NCBI GenBank assembly: GCA_002721615.1
Contig: PBKW01000018.1
Coordinates: forward strand, 1 to 43,046
Source: Chloroflexota bacterium
GTDB taxonomy: Bacteria > Chloroflexota > Dehalococcoidia > Lucifugimonadales > Lucifugimonadaceae
DNA length: 43,046 nt
Direction of reading: 5' to 3'
The notes under the pieces were generated by a model that was not told the origin of the DNA, ran no database searches, and saw nothing but the letters and a program-made list of their open reading frames with translations. The position numbers were made by a program, and so were the translations under genes. This document shows positions 1-8,104 of the stretch, in pieces (the first letter of the stretch is position 1; each line of letters begins with the position of its first letter).

Positions 1-2
1 AT

Positions 3-143
3 GAAAAATTAATGTCGGTTCTGACAGAACAAGAAGATCCTAGAGTTGTTGAGTTCCCTCCTAGGTTTGAAAATGCTCCATATGCTGGACCTGTGACAAA
101 GGAATATTATGAAGAGGAATATGAAAATTCAAGAGATTTTTAG
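3..143 (+). CDS. C-terminal fragment of a sulfatase-like protein (5' end outside window)
   Basis: An open frame enters from the left edge and ends at TAG 141-143. It encodes about 46 residues including LTEQEDPRVVEFPP and a Tyr/Glu-rich tail ending NSRDF. The pattern of a short helix followed by 'DPRV' resembles the extreme C-terminus of arylsulfatase-family proteins, whose last helix often ends in a GDPRV-like motif. No catalytic residues lie in the visible part, so the family assignment is an inference from a short stretch. The frame is open from base 3 without an obvious start, which fits the tail of a longer gene. Confidence 0.45.
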   Translation, partial: EKLMSVLTEQEDPRVVEFPPRFENAPYAGPVTKEYYEEEYENSRDF

Positions 144-195
144 AAAAAATAAATAGTTTATAAGATAGTATTTCAGCAATAGACAAGACGATTTC

Positions 196-996
196 ATGGC
201 AGAATATATTTTCAAAGCTTCAAATGTAGAATTAAATTATTTTAGTAATGATGTTCAATCTGATACAACAATAATTTTTATTCATGGATGGACGGGAGGA
301 TGGGAAGTATGGAAACCTTTAATAAACGAATTCAGCTCCAAAAAAATATATGCAGTTGATTTACCTGGTCATAATAAAAGTGACCACTTGGAAATTTACA
401 ATCTAAATACTTATTATCCACCAATACTAGAATTTGTTACTTCTTTAAAACAAGAGAAAATTATTCTTGTTGGGCATTCTTTGGGATCAGCCATATCTCT
501 AAATATTGCTTCAAAATCAGGAACAAAAATTACTCATATGTTACTAGAAGATCCTCCTTGGTTTATTGAAGATAAAAATAAAATGGCTGAACATGTAAAA
601 AAAGAAACTTTCTTTCTTGAACAAAAACCAAAATGGAAAACAGTTTTAGATGCAATATTTGATTACCAACAATATGATCCTCAATTATTCAAAGACAACC
701 CTTATTGGGGAACCATCAGAGCATCTTATGCTTTTCATCATGATATAAAAATTTGGGATGTTGAATCTGATTGGATCTGGCAGGATGCCCCAAAACTATC
801 TAAAACCATATATGCTAAAACAATTCTTTTAGGTGGCAATAACCAAAAAGGAGGCTTAATGAGTAAATCAATAGCAGAAAAAGTCAAGAAAAATATCTCA
901 AATTGTGAAATATTATACTGGGATACAGGACATGGTGTTAGAGCTGAGAAACCTAAAGAATTTATCGAACTTCTGAAAAATTTTATAAAAAAATAG
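196..996 (+). CDS. Alpha/beta-fold hydrolase
   Basis: This 266-residue protein has the layout of a small single-domain alpha/beta hydrolase. FIHGWTGGW near residues 28-36 forms the oxyanion-hole HG motif. VDLPGHNKSD follows at about 54-63. The nucleophile elbow is GHSLGS, with Ser95 as catalytic serine. The C-terminal GHGVRAEKP, at about residues 245-253, supplies the catalytic His. There is no signal peptide, so it is probably cytoplasmic. The substrate cannot be read from sequence; esterase, lactonase or C-C hydrolase activity are all possible. No good Shine-Dalgarno precedes the ATG at 196. The gene stands alone between a sulfatase-like tail and a lipoprotein cluster. Confidence 0.85.
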   Translation: MAEYIFKASNVELNYFSNDVQSDTTIIFIHGWTGGWEVWKPLINEFSSKKIYAVDLPGHNKSDHLEIYNLNTYYPPILEFVTSLKQEKIILVGHSLGSAISLNIASKSGTKITHMLLEDPPWFIEDKNKMAEHVKKETFFLEQKPKWKTVLDAIFDYQQYDPQLFKDNPYWGTIRASYAFHHDIKIWDVESDWIWQDAPKLSKTIYAKTILLGGNNQKGGLMSKSIAEKVKKNISNCEILYWDTGHGVRAEKPKEFIELLKNFIKK

Positions 997-1035
997 ATCT
1001 GAAAGTTTAATATTTCAAAAGTAATTGGAATAAAA

Positions 1036-1134
1036 ATGAGAACTCGAACAAAAATTATTATTTTGATAGTTGGAGTTGGGATTATTTTGGATTTAATTAT
1101 TGGAACTTGGATATTTATAAAGTATTTCCAATAA
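1036..1134 (+). CDS. Possible 32-residue single-pass membrane peptide
   Basis: An ATG at 1036 opens a 33-codon frame encoding a basic N-terminus (MRTRTK) followed by about 24 hydrophobic residues (IIILIVGVGIILDLIIGTW) and a short FIKYFQ tail. That is the classic shape of a small inner-membrane protein. It fills most of the 235-base gap between the hydrolase and the first lipoprotein. There is no convincing Shine-Dalgarno, and a frame this short in AT-rich DNA can arise by chance, so support is weak. I do not recognise a family. Confidence 0.3.
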   Translation: MRTRTKIIILIVGVGIILDLIIGTWIFIKYFQ

Positions 1135-1231
1135 AATACACCATCAAAACTCACATTTAGTAATAATTTCTTGGATAAAAATATTAGTCTCTATCCACAT
1201 AAATCTTTAAATTAGATAATATGTAGGTGTC

Positions 1232-1771
1232 ATGAAAAGGATACTATTTATAACACTTATAGGTATATTTCTAAGCTGTTCTGGGGAAACTAGTCAAACT
1301 GAAATAGATATATTTGATGGAAGATATGATAGTTTAATATTTTCTCAAGAATCTTTTGAAAAAATTGGTTTCAAATTTAAGAAAGAATATGATGTTAGTG
1401 AATTGCCTGATGCTGAAAATGCTTACTATGGATTTTGGGGAGAAAGTAGCTTTGAAAGATTATCTTATGAATTAAGATTTTATCCTTCAAATCAAATAGC
1501 AAAATTATCTGGATCATTTTATGCTGATGAAGCTTCTGGAGAAGATGCAGTGATCAAGAAATCTGATGCTACATGGAAAGAAGGTATAAAAGATAGATCT
1601 GGAGTGGAATTTTATGGTTCTATAATGCCCATATATCTTGATTATGTAATTTTAGGAAATATGATAGTTTTATGTCCAAGTGAAAAATCTACTGCGGTAA
1701 AAGATGTTTGGGATCCAATAGAAAATTGTAGAAAAATGCTTAGCAAATTACCAGAAATCAAAAGTAAATAG
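1232..1771 (+). CDS. Predicted lipoprotein, paralog 1 of a tandem family
   Basis: The 179-residue product begins with a short basic n-region and hydrophobic core (MKRILFITLIGIFLSCSG). It ends in a lipobox with Cys16, so it should be exported and lipidated. The mature part shares a pattern with the two following genes: an IGFKxxKEYDVSEL stretch, YYGFWG, a YELRFY strand, a WKEGIKDR motif, and a late strand with ILCP/C. I recognise no named family. GATAAT at 1215-1220 lies 11 bases before the ATG, so the 5' leader would be very short. Strong internal similarity to its neighbours points to local gene duplication. Its role is unknown, with envelope localisation the only supported inference. Confidence 0.75.
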   Translation: MKRILFITLIGIFLSCSGETSQTEIDIFDGRYDSLIFSQESFEKIGFKFKKEYDVSELPDAENAYYGFWGESSFERLSYELRFYPSNQIAKLSGSFYADEASGEDAVIKKSDATWKEGIKDRSGVEFYGSIMPIYLDYVILGNMIVLCPSEKSTAVKDVWDPIENCRKMLSKLPEIKSK

Positions 1772-1792
1772 TATAAAAATATGTTTATATTA

Positions 1793-2370
1793 ATGGACTT
1801 TAAAAGAATATTTATATTTTTAATAATGTTAATATTTTTAAGTTGTTCTTCTGAAATAAAAAAAGATGTAATTGAAGTAGGAAAAATCACATCTACTTCG
1901 ACACAATTTTCGGTTGAAGATTTAATATCCATAGGATTCAAAAAAATAAAACTTATGAAGTAGATGAATTACCTAAATCATTATCTGCATATTTCGGATT
2001 TATAAAATTCAATGAACCAGCAAGAGGTGGAAAAACAAAAAAAGTTATTGAATATGAATTAAGATTTTACAATTCCCATGAGGATGCGATTCAATACGGG
2101 ACAGATTATGCCCAAGAACGTGTTGGCCCTGAAGCTAAATTAAAGAAAACTCATAATCCTAGATGGAAAGAAGGATTAAAAGATGCCAGACTTTGTATTG
2201 GAGATCAATTTAACACTTGGAAAAATAGTGCTGATTGCGGACAACCTAAATTCAATGAGTTTTATGTTTTTGGAAATTTAATAATTTTATGTGAAGGAAG
2301 GACGATTGAAGAAGCAAAAGAAAATTGTGAAACTATCACTTCAAGACTAAGGTTATCAAAAAATGAATAA
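1793..2370 (+). pseudogene. Predicted lipoprotein, paralog 2, with one-base frameshift
   Basis: Starting at ATG 1793 (or 1781), the product has a lipoprotein signal, MDFKRIFIFLIMLIFLSC, and reads into ISIGFKK before hitting TAG. Adding one A, or slipping back one base, at the seven-A run 1940-1946 restores a frame that runs to TAA 2368-2370. The restored product is about 192 residues: NKTYEVDELPKS, AYFGFIKF, YELRFYNS, WKEGLKDA, FYVFGNLIILCEG. Every block matches the flanking paralogs in order. The break is therefore one missing base in a homopolymer. It could be a real inactivating mutation, a sequencing error, or a site rescued by slippage on the A run. Confidence 0.7.
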
Positions 2371-2472
2371 ATTTAATGGCTTAACTATATCTGTAACTAT
2401 CAATATAGTTTGGAATAAATACTCTTGTCTTTAATTACAATTATTGCCTATATTAGATAGGATATAAGTATT

Positions 2473-3009
2473 ATGAAAAAAATGATTTTGATGATTTTAT
2501 TGATATTTTTTGTTGGGTGTGGAGAAAAAACTTCTTATGAATCTAAAAATATTACTTTAGAAAAAATCACAAATGAAAACCAAGTCTATAGTATTGAAGA
2601 TTTCAAAAACATAGGTTTCAAAATCAATAAGGAATATGATGTTTCTGAACTGAAAAATGCACAAGGTGTTTGGTTTGGATTCTGGAAAAATAATTTAAAT
2701 AAAGCTATAGATTATGAAATTAGAATTTATCAGACTCAAGAATTAGCCATTGATCAAGGAGTAATTTTTGTTGAAGAAGTAATTGGAGAAAATGCCGTAT
2801 TAAAGAAATCTACTTCATCTTGGAAAGAAGGTATTCAAGATAGAAGATCAAGGAATATTTCAAGTATGAGAGGAAGTGAATCCAATTCTGTAAGAGCTAA
2901 GTATATGGACTACATAATATATGGAAATACAATCATTCTATGTGCTGGCTTAGATTCAAATTATGCTAGGCAAAATTGTTCCGATTTGGCTAATTCTTTG
3001 AATAAATAA
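2473..3009 (+). CDS. Predicted lipoprotein, paralog 3 of a tandem family
   Basis: This 178-residue protein has the signal MKKMILMILLIFFVGCGE, with the lipobox Cys at residue 16. It repeats the family pattern: SIEDFKNIGFKINKEYDVSEL, WFGFWK, YEIRIY, a WKEGIQDRR motif, then MDYIIYGNTIILC. Length and block order agree with the gene at 1232. TATAAG at 2463-2468 sits only four bases before the ATG, suggesting its own promoter and a leaderless or nearly leaderless message. Function is unknown. The three-copy array probably arose by tandem duplication and divergence. Confidence 0.75.
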   Translation: MKKMILMILLIFFVGCGEKTSYESKNITLEKITNENQVYSIEDFKNIGFKINKEYDVSELKNAQGVWFGFWKNNLNKAIDYEIRIYQTQELAIDQGVIFVEEVIGENAVLKKSTSSWKEGIQDRRSRNISSMRGSESNSVRAKYMDYIIYGNTIILCAGLDSNYARQNCSDLANSLNK

Positions 3010-3089
3010 TTTTCAAATTTCATTAATAAAACGTCAAAAATGTAGTGACTATGAAAACTGTTGATTTCAGTTTAAAATAAGCAAAATAT

Positions 3090-3164
3090 GCGGAAGTAGC
3101 TCAGCGGTAGAGCATTACCTTGCCAAGGTAAGGGTCGGGAGTTCGAATCTCCTCTTCCGCTCCA
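3090..3164 (+). tRNA. tRNA-Gly(GCC)
   Basis: The cloverleaf can be folded by eye. The acceptor stem is GCGGAAG with CTTCCGC. The D-arm contains AGCTCAGCGGTAGAGC. The anticodon stem TTACC/GGTAA carries loop TTGCCAA, giving anticodon GCC. The T-arm contains GTTCGAATC. The 3' CCA is encoded. The gene lies between the lipoprotein array and the carboxyltransferase gene. Confidence 0.97.
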
Positions 3165-3242
3165 TTAAAATCAAATTTAATTTTCTGTTTGCCTCTTTTT
3201 AATAAGTTATGAAAATTTTTTCGAAAAAAAAATAAAATTCCT

Positions 3243-3248
3243 TATAAT
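3243..3248 (+). promoter_or_regulatory. -10 box (TATAAT) abutting the carboxyltransferase start
   Basis: A perfect TATAAT lies six bases before the ATG at 3255. Initiation about seven bases downstream of a -10 box would fall on the start codon itself, predicting a leaderless mRNA. No good -35 hexamer is visible (TTCGAA at 3220 is the nearest), and no Shine-Dalgarno is present. Confidence 0.5.
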
Positions 3249-3254
3249 GCGATT

Positions 3255-4781
3255 ATGAAAAAAATTAATTTTATGGATACTTCTTTTCGTGATGGATTTC
3301 AGTCATGTTATGGAGCCAGAGTCAAAACAGAGGATTTTATCCCGATATTAAAAGCTGCTGTTGAAGCAGGTAATGATAATTTTGAAATTGGTGGTGGAGC
3401 AAGATTTCAAAGTCTTTATTTTTATTGCCAAGAAGATGCTTTTGAAATGATGGATAAATCTCGAGAAATCGTAGGAAAAGATATCAATTTACAAACTTTA
3501 GCAAGAGGTGTAAACGTAGTAGGCTTAGAATCTCAATCTAGAGATATAATTGATCTTCATGCAAAATTATTTAAGAAACATGGCATAACTACTATAAGAA
3601 ATTTTGATGCCCTTATGGACATTAGAAATTTATCTTATTCAGGTGAATGTATTACTAATGCTGGATTAAATCATCAGATTGTTATTGCTCTAATGGGATT
3701 ACCACCTAGTTTAAATGAGAAGTATTTTCATTCTGCAAATTTCTATACTGAAAAAATAAAGGAAATTTTAAAAGCTGATATTCCATTTGATAGTTTAGCC
3801 TTTAAGGACGCATCAGGAACTACACCTCCATCAATTGTTTTTGAATGTGTGAAAAATGCTAGAAAAATATTACCAAAAGAAACAATGATTCAATTTCATA
3901 CTCATGACACAGCAGGTATGGCTATTTCTAGTAATATGGCTGCAATAGAAGCAGGAGCTGATATGATTGATTTGGCGATGTCACCAGTAAGTGGAGGTAC
4001 TTCTCAAACAGATATCTTAACTATGTGGCAGGCCTTGAGAGGTACAGAATATACATTGGATATAGATGAAGAAAAAATTTTGGAGGTTGAAAAAATTTTC
4101 ATAGAAAAAATGAAAAAATATTATCTTCCACCAGAAGCTACAGAAGTTAATCCTGTAATTCCTTTTTCTCCAATGCCAGGAGGAGCTCTTACCGCAAACA
4201 CACAAATGATGCGAGATAATGGAACTCTCAACCTTTTTGGTAAAGTTATTGAAAATATGAGAGAAGTTGTAGCAAAAGGTGGCTATGGAACGTCTGTTAC
4301 TCCTGTTTCTCAGTTTTATTTTCAACAAGCTTTTACTAATACTATTCAAGGAAAATGGTCAAAAATATCTGAAAATTATGGAAAAATGATTCTTGGTTAT
4401 TTCGGAAAAACTCCTACAGATCCAGATCCTGAAATTATTAAAATTGCCTCAGATCAATTGTCTCTAGAACCCACTAAAGAAGACCCTCATGATCTGAACG
4501 ATAAAAACCCTAATTTAGGTATTGAATATAATAAAAAATTGCTTAAGGAAAAAAATTTAGAAATTACAGATGAGAATATTTTCATATCTGCTACTTGTGG
4601 AGCAAAAGGATTAGCTTTCTTAGAAGGTAGAAGTGAATTAGGAATAAGATATTCAAAAGATATGGAAAAACCCAAAGTTGATACCAATTCTTTAAACGAT
4701 AAAAGTGACAGTAAAAAATATTCTCAGGCAACTGTATCTATAGATGGTAATGTATATGAAGTAACAGTTTATTCAGAATAA
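3255..4781 (+). CDS. Pyruvate carboxylase subunit B / oxaloacetate decarboxylase alpha-type carboxyltransferase, lacking biotin domain
   Basis: The 508-residue product is a DRE-TIM-type carboxyltransferase. DTSFRDGFQS at residues 8-17 corresponds to the DTTxRDxxQS signature. LAFKDASG holds the lysine that is carboxylated in this family (Lys184). QFHTHDTAG supplies the metal-binding histidines (215, 217). MPGGALTANTQ marks the conserved C-terminal half. In pyruvate carboxylase B, OadA and transcarboxylase 5S this domain moves CO2 between biotin and an oxo-acid. The protein stops at VSIDGNVYEVTVYSE, where a biotinyl domain would begin, and no biotin MKM motif is present. A separate biotin carrier, or a different role, is implied. 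No partner biotin carboxylase is visible in the window. Confidence 0.85.
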   Translation: MKKINFMDTSFRDGFQSCYGARVKTEDFIPILKAAVEAGNDNFEIGGGARFQSLYFYCQEDAFEMMDKSREIVGKDINLQTLARGVNVVGLESQSRDIIDLHAKLFKKHGITTIRNFDALMDIRNLSYSGECITNAGLNHQIVIALMGLPPSLNEKYFHSANFYTEKIKEILKADIPFDSLAFKDASGTTPPSIVFECVKNARKILPKETMIQFHTHDTAGMAISSNMAAIEAGADMIDLAMSPVSGGTSQTDILTMWQALRGTEYTLDIDEEKILEVEKIFIEKMKKYYLPPEATEVNPVIPFSPMPGGALTANTQMMRDNGTLNLFGKVIENMREVVAKGGYGTSVTPVSQFYFQQAFTNTIQGKWSKISENYGKMILGYFGKTPTDPDPEIIKIASDQLSLEPTKEDPHDLNDKNPNLGIEYNKKLLKEKNLEITDENIFISATCGAKGLAFLEGRSELGIRYSKDMEKPKVDTNSLNDKSDSKKYSQATVSIDGNVYEVTVYSE

Positions 4782-4811
4782 GAAAATTAATATTTACTTC
4801 AAATAGTAGTT

Positions 4812-5690
4812 TTACCAATCCGCTGAATCTCTCCAAGAAAATTGTGGTTCCCAACCTAATATTTCTTTAGATTTTGTGATATCTAATAATGTTCCGAATT
4901 TTTCAATTTCTTTTTTATAAGGAACATTGGGAAACAATTCACTGGTAGCATCTTTACTAGGAATATCTAATATTGTATCTTTTCCGTTAATAAAAAATAC
5001 TTCATGACCTGTCCAATTTCCTTCAATGCTCATTACGCAAGCAGTTGCAGCATCTCTTCTATCAGTCCAAGCCCAAAATCCAGCTGCTGCATGTCCAGTC
5101 ATATTTCTTTTATTTCCATTTTTTAAAAAATCTTTAGATGTTTTTTCATCCCACAATGCATGAAATCTCATGCTTGAAATTTGAACTGTTCTTTTTCTTG
5201 CAAAAGATTCGGCCATTTCCTCTCCAAGCCATTTAGTTAAGCTATACACATCTTTATTTCTAGTAGGATGTTTTTCATCTATAGGAAAATATTTTGGTGC
5301 TATAGGTGGTTCTCCCCATAGACTTGCTGGCCAACCTGCACCTAAAGCATTTACAGAAGAAGCCAACACTATTTTTTCTATTCCTTTTTCTTCAGCAGCT
5401 TGTAAAACATTAAATGTAGAGATCATATTTACTCGGAAAATTTCTTCATTGGGAATTGTTCCTGGAGAAGGAATAGCAGCTAGATGTATTATTGCTTCAC
5501 AGTCTTCAGTTGCAAAAATTGTTTCTCCGTAGTCAGTAAAATTTATTTTCTTAAATTTTACTTCTGAGTTTTCTAAACTTTGATGAGATTCTATAATATC
5601 TCCATTTATAACTTGATGATTTCTTTTTACAAGTTCTTTTATTACGTATTTCCCAGCTCTCCCACTTCCTCCAGTAACTAGTACTTTCAT
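4812..5690 (-). CDS. NAD(P)-dependent epimerase/dehydratase (extended SDR)
   Basis: The 292-residue protein opens with a Rossmann fold, MKVLVTGGSGRAGKYV, whose Gly-rich loop occupies residues 7-13. An acidic residue after strand 2 (Asp31 in NGDI) favours NAD. The extended-SDR catalytic set is present: SS at 111-112 and YSLTK with Tyr149 and Lys153. Members include sugar-nucleotide epimerases and uronate dehydrogenases; the exact substrate is not clear. The ATG is preceded by AAGGAG. It lies downstream of the MFS gene on the same strand with a 26-base gap, so the two may be co-transcribed. It converges with the carboxyltransferase gene. Confidence 0.85.
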   Translation of the reverse strand: MKVLVTGGSGRAGKYVIKELVKRNHQVINGDIIESHQSLENSEVKFKKINFTDYGETIFATEDCEAIIHLAAIPSPGTIPNEEIFRVNMISTFNVLQAAEEKGIEKIVLASSVNALGAGWPASLWGEPPIAPKYFPIDEKHPTRNKDVYSLTKWLGEEMAESFARKRTVQISSMRFHALWDEKTSKDFLKNGNKRNMTGHAAAGFWAWTDRRDAATACVMSIEGNWTGHEVFFINGKDTILDIPSKDATSELFPNVPYKKEIEKFGTLLDITKSKEILGWEPQFSWRDSADW

Positions 5691-5716
5691 TTTTTCTCCT
5701 TTTTATTGATTAATAA

Positions 5717-6946
5717 TTATGATATATTTTTTATAATTTTTTTCCCAAAAATCAATCCACATATAATTATAAAAAATCCTGATAACCCTATAGTTATAGA
5801 AAGTCCTATAGATTTAGCTAAAAATCCTGAAAATATTGAACCAATAGCAGTAGCGCTCCAAATTAATTGATGCATACTCATCACTCTTCCTCTGTAAATA
5901 TCATCAGTTAAATTTTGAGTTAATGTTGTACTTAGGGTTCCATAAAGTGTTTTTGTTCCTCCTAAAATAAAAGTTATAAATATTCCTAATAAAAGATAGG
6001 AAGTTAGAGACAGAAAAATAAAGGAAAATCCTAATAAAATTGCTGAAATTATGTAATAGTTTTGAATTTTAATTCTTGTTCCAAAAAATATTAAGAACAA
6101 TGTTGCTGATAATCCTCCGAAGCCTGATCCTAATAATAAATTACTATATGCTTTAATTCCTTTTTCACTCATTTCTTCAGATAATTTGGGCAATAATGTA
6201 TCGAAACTTGATGAGAAAATAGTTAAAAAGACTCCTAATAAAATTACGTATTTAATAGTTTTGCTTTTAAATACATATGAAAGCCCATCTTTTAAGTTTG
6301 ATAGAACATTTTCAGTTTGTGCTTTAGTTTTATGTAAAGATGAGTTCATTTTGAGTAAACATAAAAGTGTAAAGATATAACATGATCCGATTAGATAAAA
6401 GATTCCTTGTATTCCCATCACATTGTTTATAGGCACAAAAATCATTGGCCCCAATATAGAAGAAATCCCGAATACGATTGAATACATTGCAATAGCACTA
6501 GATAATAGTTTTTGTTTTACTAATGCAGGTAGCATTGCTGATCTAGATGGGAGATCAAAAGATAGGAGAATTCCTGTGAGCACAGATATAAACAATAATA
6601 TTGAAGGAGTCATAAATTCTATAGAAATTGTTATTCCTGTTATTAATGCTAATAAAGAAAATAACCCTCTAGTTAACCTTATGTTAGTTAATCTGTTAAC
6701 TCTATCTGCGATTACACCTCCAAAGAATGAGAAGATTATCATAGGGGATAATGTGCAAAATCCTACTAATCCAACCATGATTGTAGATTCAGTTAGATCA
6801 TGCATTAACCATAATCTTCCATACCCCAATGACCACATTCCTATATTTGAAAATGCTGCTGCTAACCAAAAGTATCTATATTCTTTAGATTCAAAAGCTT
6901 GTAGTCCAGTTTTTGAAGAAAAAAAATCTTTTAAATTTGTGAACAA
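5717..6946 (-). CDS. MFS transporter, drug-exporter-like
   Basis: About 410 residues with roughly twelve hydrophobic segments. The conserved opening is FESKEYRYFWLAAAFSNIGM. FFGGVIADRVNRL corresponds to the MFS loop 2-3 motif (GxxaDRxxRR), and YRGRVMSM is a cytoplasmic loop motif. This arrangement fits the enterobactin-exporter/drug-efflux branch of MFS. The frame is open up to base 6997, but that would overlap tRNA-Phe. I place the start at TTG 6944-6946, about 20 bases from the tRNA 3' end; the next in-frame ATG would cut off the first membrane helix. Cargo is unknown. Confidence 0.8.
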   Translation of the reverse strand: MFTNLKDFFSSKTGLQAFESKEYRYFWLAAAFSNIGMWSLGYGRLWLMHDLTESTIMVGLVGFCTLSPMIIFSFFGGVIADRVNRLTNIRLTRGLFSLLALITGITISIEFMTPSILLFISVLTGILLSFDLPSRSAMLPALVKQKLLSSAIAMYSIVFGISSILGPMIFVPINNVMGIQGIFYLIGSCYIFTLLCLLKMNSSLHKTKAQTENVLSNLKDGLSYVFKSKTIKYVILLGVFLTIFSSSFDTLLPKLSEEMSEKGIKAYSNLLLGSGFGGLSATLFLIFFGTRIKIQNYYIISAILLGFSFIFLSLTSYLLLGIFITFILGGTKTLYGTLSTTLTQNLTDDIYRGRVMSMHQLIWSATAIGSIFSGFLAKSIGLSITIGLSGFFIIICGLIFGKKIIKNIS

Positions 6947-6965
6947 AATTATTTTTAAAATAAGG

Positions 6966-7038
6966 TGCCGCAGGGCGGAATCGAACCGCCGACACATGGA
7001 TTTTCAGTCCATTGCTCTACCGACTGAGCTACCGCGGC
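6966..7038 (-). tRNA. tRNA-Phe(GAA)
   Basis: Read on the minus strand, the acceptor stem is GCCGCGG with CTGCGGC (one G-U pair). The D-arm contains AGCTCAGTCGGTAGAGC. The anticodon stem ATGGA/TCCAT has loop CTGAAAA, giving anticodon GAA. The T-arm contains GGTTCGATTCC. After the discriminator A the genome reads CCT, so the full CCA end is not encoded, unlike the Gly and Pro tRNAs of this window. Confidence 0.96.
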
Positions 7039-7126
7039 AAAAATTAAATAGATTTAAGGAGTTTACTACATTTTTACAATATCTAGTGTAAACTCAAAAT
7101 ATTAAATAAATCTTATAACTAAAAAG

Positions 7127-7132
7127 TATAAT
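7127..7132 (+). promoter_or_regulatory. -10 box (TATAAT) five bases before a start codon
   Basis: TATAAT at 7127-7132 is followed by TTCAA and then the ATG at 7138. No Shine-Dalgarno can fit between a start site at normal distance and the ATG, so a leaderless transcript is predicted. Confidence 0.5.
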
Positions 7133-7137
7133 TTCAA

Positions 7138-8091
7138 ATGAAAATTTTTTCAGTTACGTCTCCAAAACCAGGATTAGGTAAAACTTCTTTAATATCAGGT
7201 CTATCAAACATTTTGATTAGTCAAGGTAAAAATGTAAAGATTTTAAATTCTATCTTTTCTGATTCAGCTTTAAGCTATGAATTGTTTCCTGATGATGTAG
7301 TAGTATCTGGAAACTTCAAGAAAAATGGTTCAATTATTGATGATTCAGATAGAATTAAAGAAATTAATAAAGTTGTAAATTCTTTTGAAAATCAAACTGA
7401 ATATTGCTTTGTAGAATCTAATTTTGATTCTTTGGAATACAATAATTCTCTTGTTGAAACTTTGAATTCTGAATCAATATTAGTTATTGATTATTCAAAA
7501 GATATTAAATCTAGACTAAAGCAATATAAAGAAAAATTATTTGGAATAATTATTAACAATGTACCTAAATTTAGAATGAATAAAATTCAAGATGATTTAC
7601 TTAATTCTATTAGAAAAGATGGATTTAAAGTTATTGGGATAATTCCTGAAGATAGATGTTTGCTATCATGTACCATTGAGCAACTTTCTGAACATATAAA
7701 TGGTAAATTTATTTATAAAAATTACTCTACCAATTCTCTAATTGAGAATATTTTAATAGGAGGGATGGTTTTGGATTGGAGTGTTCATTATTTTAGTTCA
7801 TCATTTAATGTAGCAGCAGTAATAAGAGGAGATAGGCCAGATCTGCAGTTAGGAGCTTTACAATCAGGAAAAGTAAAAGTTTTAATTTTAACAAAGGCTA
7901 TGGAGCCTATTGAATATGTATCTTATGAAGCTGAAAAATTAGGAATTCCAATTATTTTAAGTGAAAAAAATACTGAAGAAACAGTAAATTTATTCGAAAA
8001 TATTCATTCAAAATCTAATTTTAATCATCCTGAAAAATTACAAAGAATTACTGATTTAATTTCAACAAATTGTAATATGCAATTATTTTAA
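7138..8091 (+). CDS. P-loop NTPase with DRTGG domain (BioD/Pta-N-like)
   Basis: The 317-residue protein starts with a CobQ/BioD-type P-loop, SVTSPKPGLGKTSLISGL (residues 5-22). Its C-terminal third is a DRTGG-like domain: NVAAVIRGDRPDLQLGALQ followed by VKVLILTKAMEPIEYVSYEA and a GIPIIL strand. The same two-part architecture forms the N-terminal regulatory half of some phosphotransacetylases and occurs as stand-alone proteins of unknown role. No acetyltransferase domain follows, so this is the stand-alone form. Nucleotide binding is likely, but a function beyond that is not established. It is flanked upstream by tRNA-Phe on the other strand and downstream by a long hairpin and the helicase gene. 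Confidence 0.7.
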   Translation: MKIFSVTSPKPGLGKTSLISGLSNILISQGKNVKILNSIFSDSALSYELFPDDVVVSGNFKKNGSIIDDSDRIKEINKVVNSFENQTEYCFVESNFDSLEYNNSLVETLNSESILVIDYSKDIKSRLKQYKEKLFGIIINNVPKFRMNKIQDDLLNSIRKDGFKVIGIIPEDRCLLSCTIEQLSEHINGKFIYKNYSTNSLIENILIGGMVLDWSVHYFSSSFNVAAVIRGDRPDLQLGALQSGKVKVLILTKAMEPIEYVSYEAEKLGIPIILSEKNTEETVNLFENIHSKSNFNHPEKLQRITDLISTNCNMQLF

Positions 8092-8104
8092 TTACTCATT
8101 ACAT

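Noticed and set aside
738-1154. 138-residue minus-strand frame at the end of the hydrolase gene
   Set aside because: It overlaps the catalytic-His region of the hydrolase and looks like an AT-rich antisense frame with no motif.
6423-7091. 222-residue plus-strand frame opposite the MFS gene and tRNA-Phe
   Set aside because: It is the antisense shadow of a membrane-protein gene with clear MFS motifs, and it runs through tRNA-Phe.
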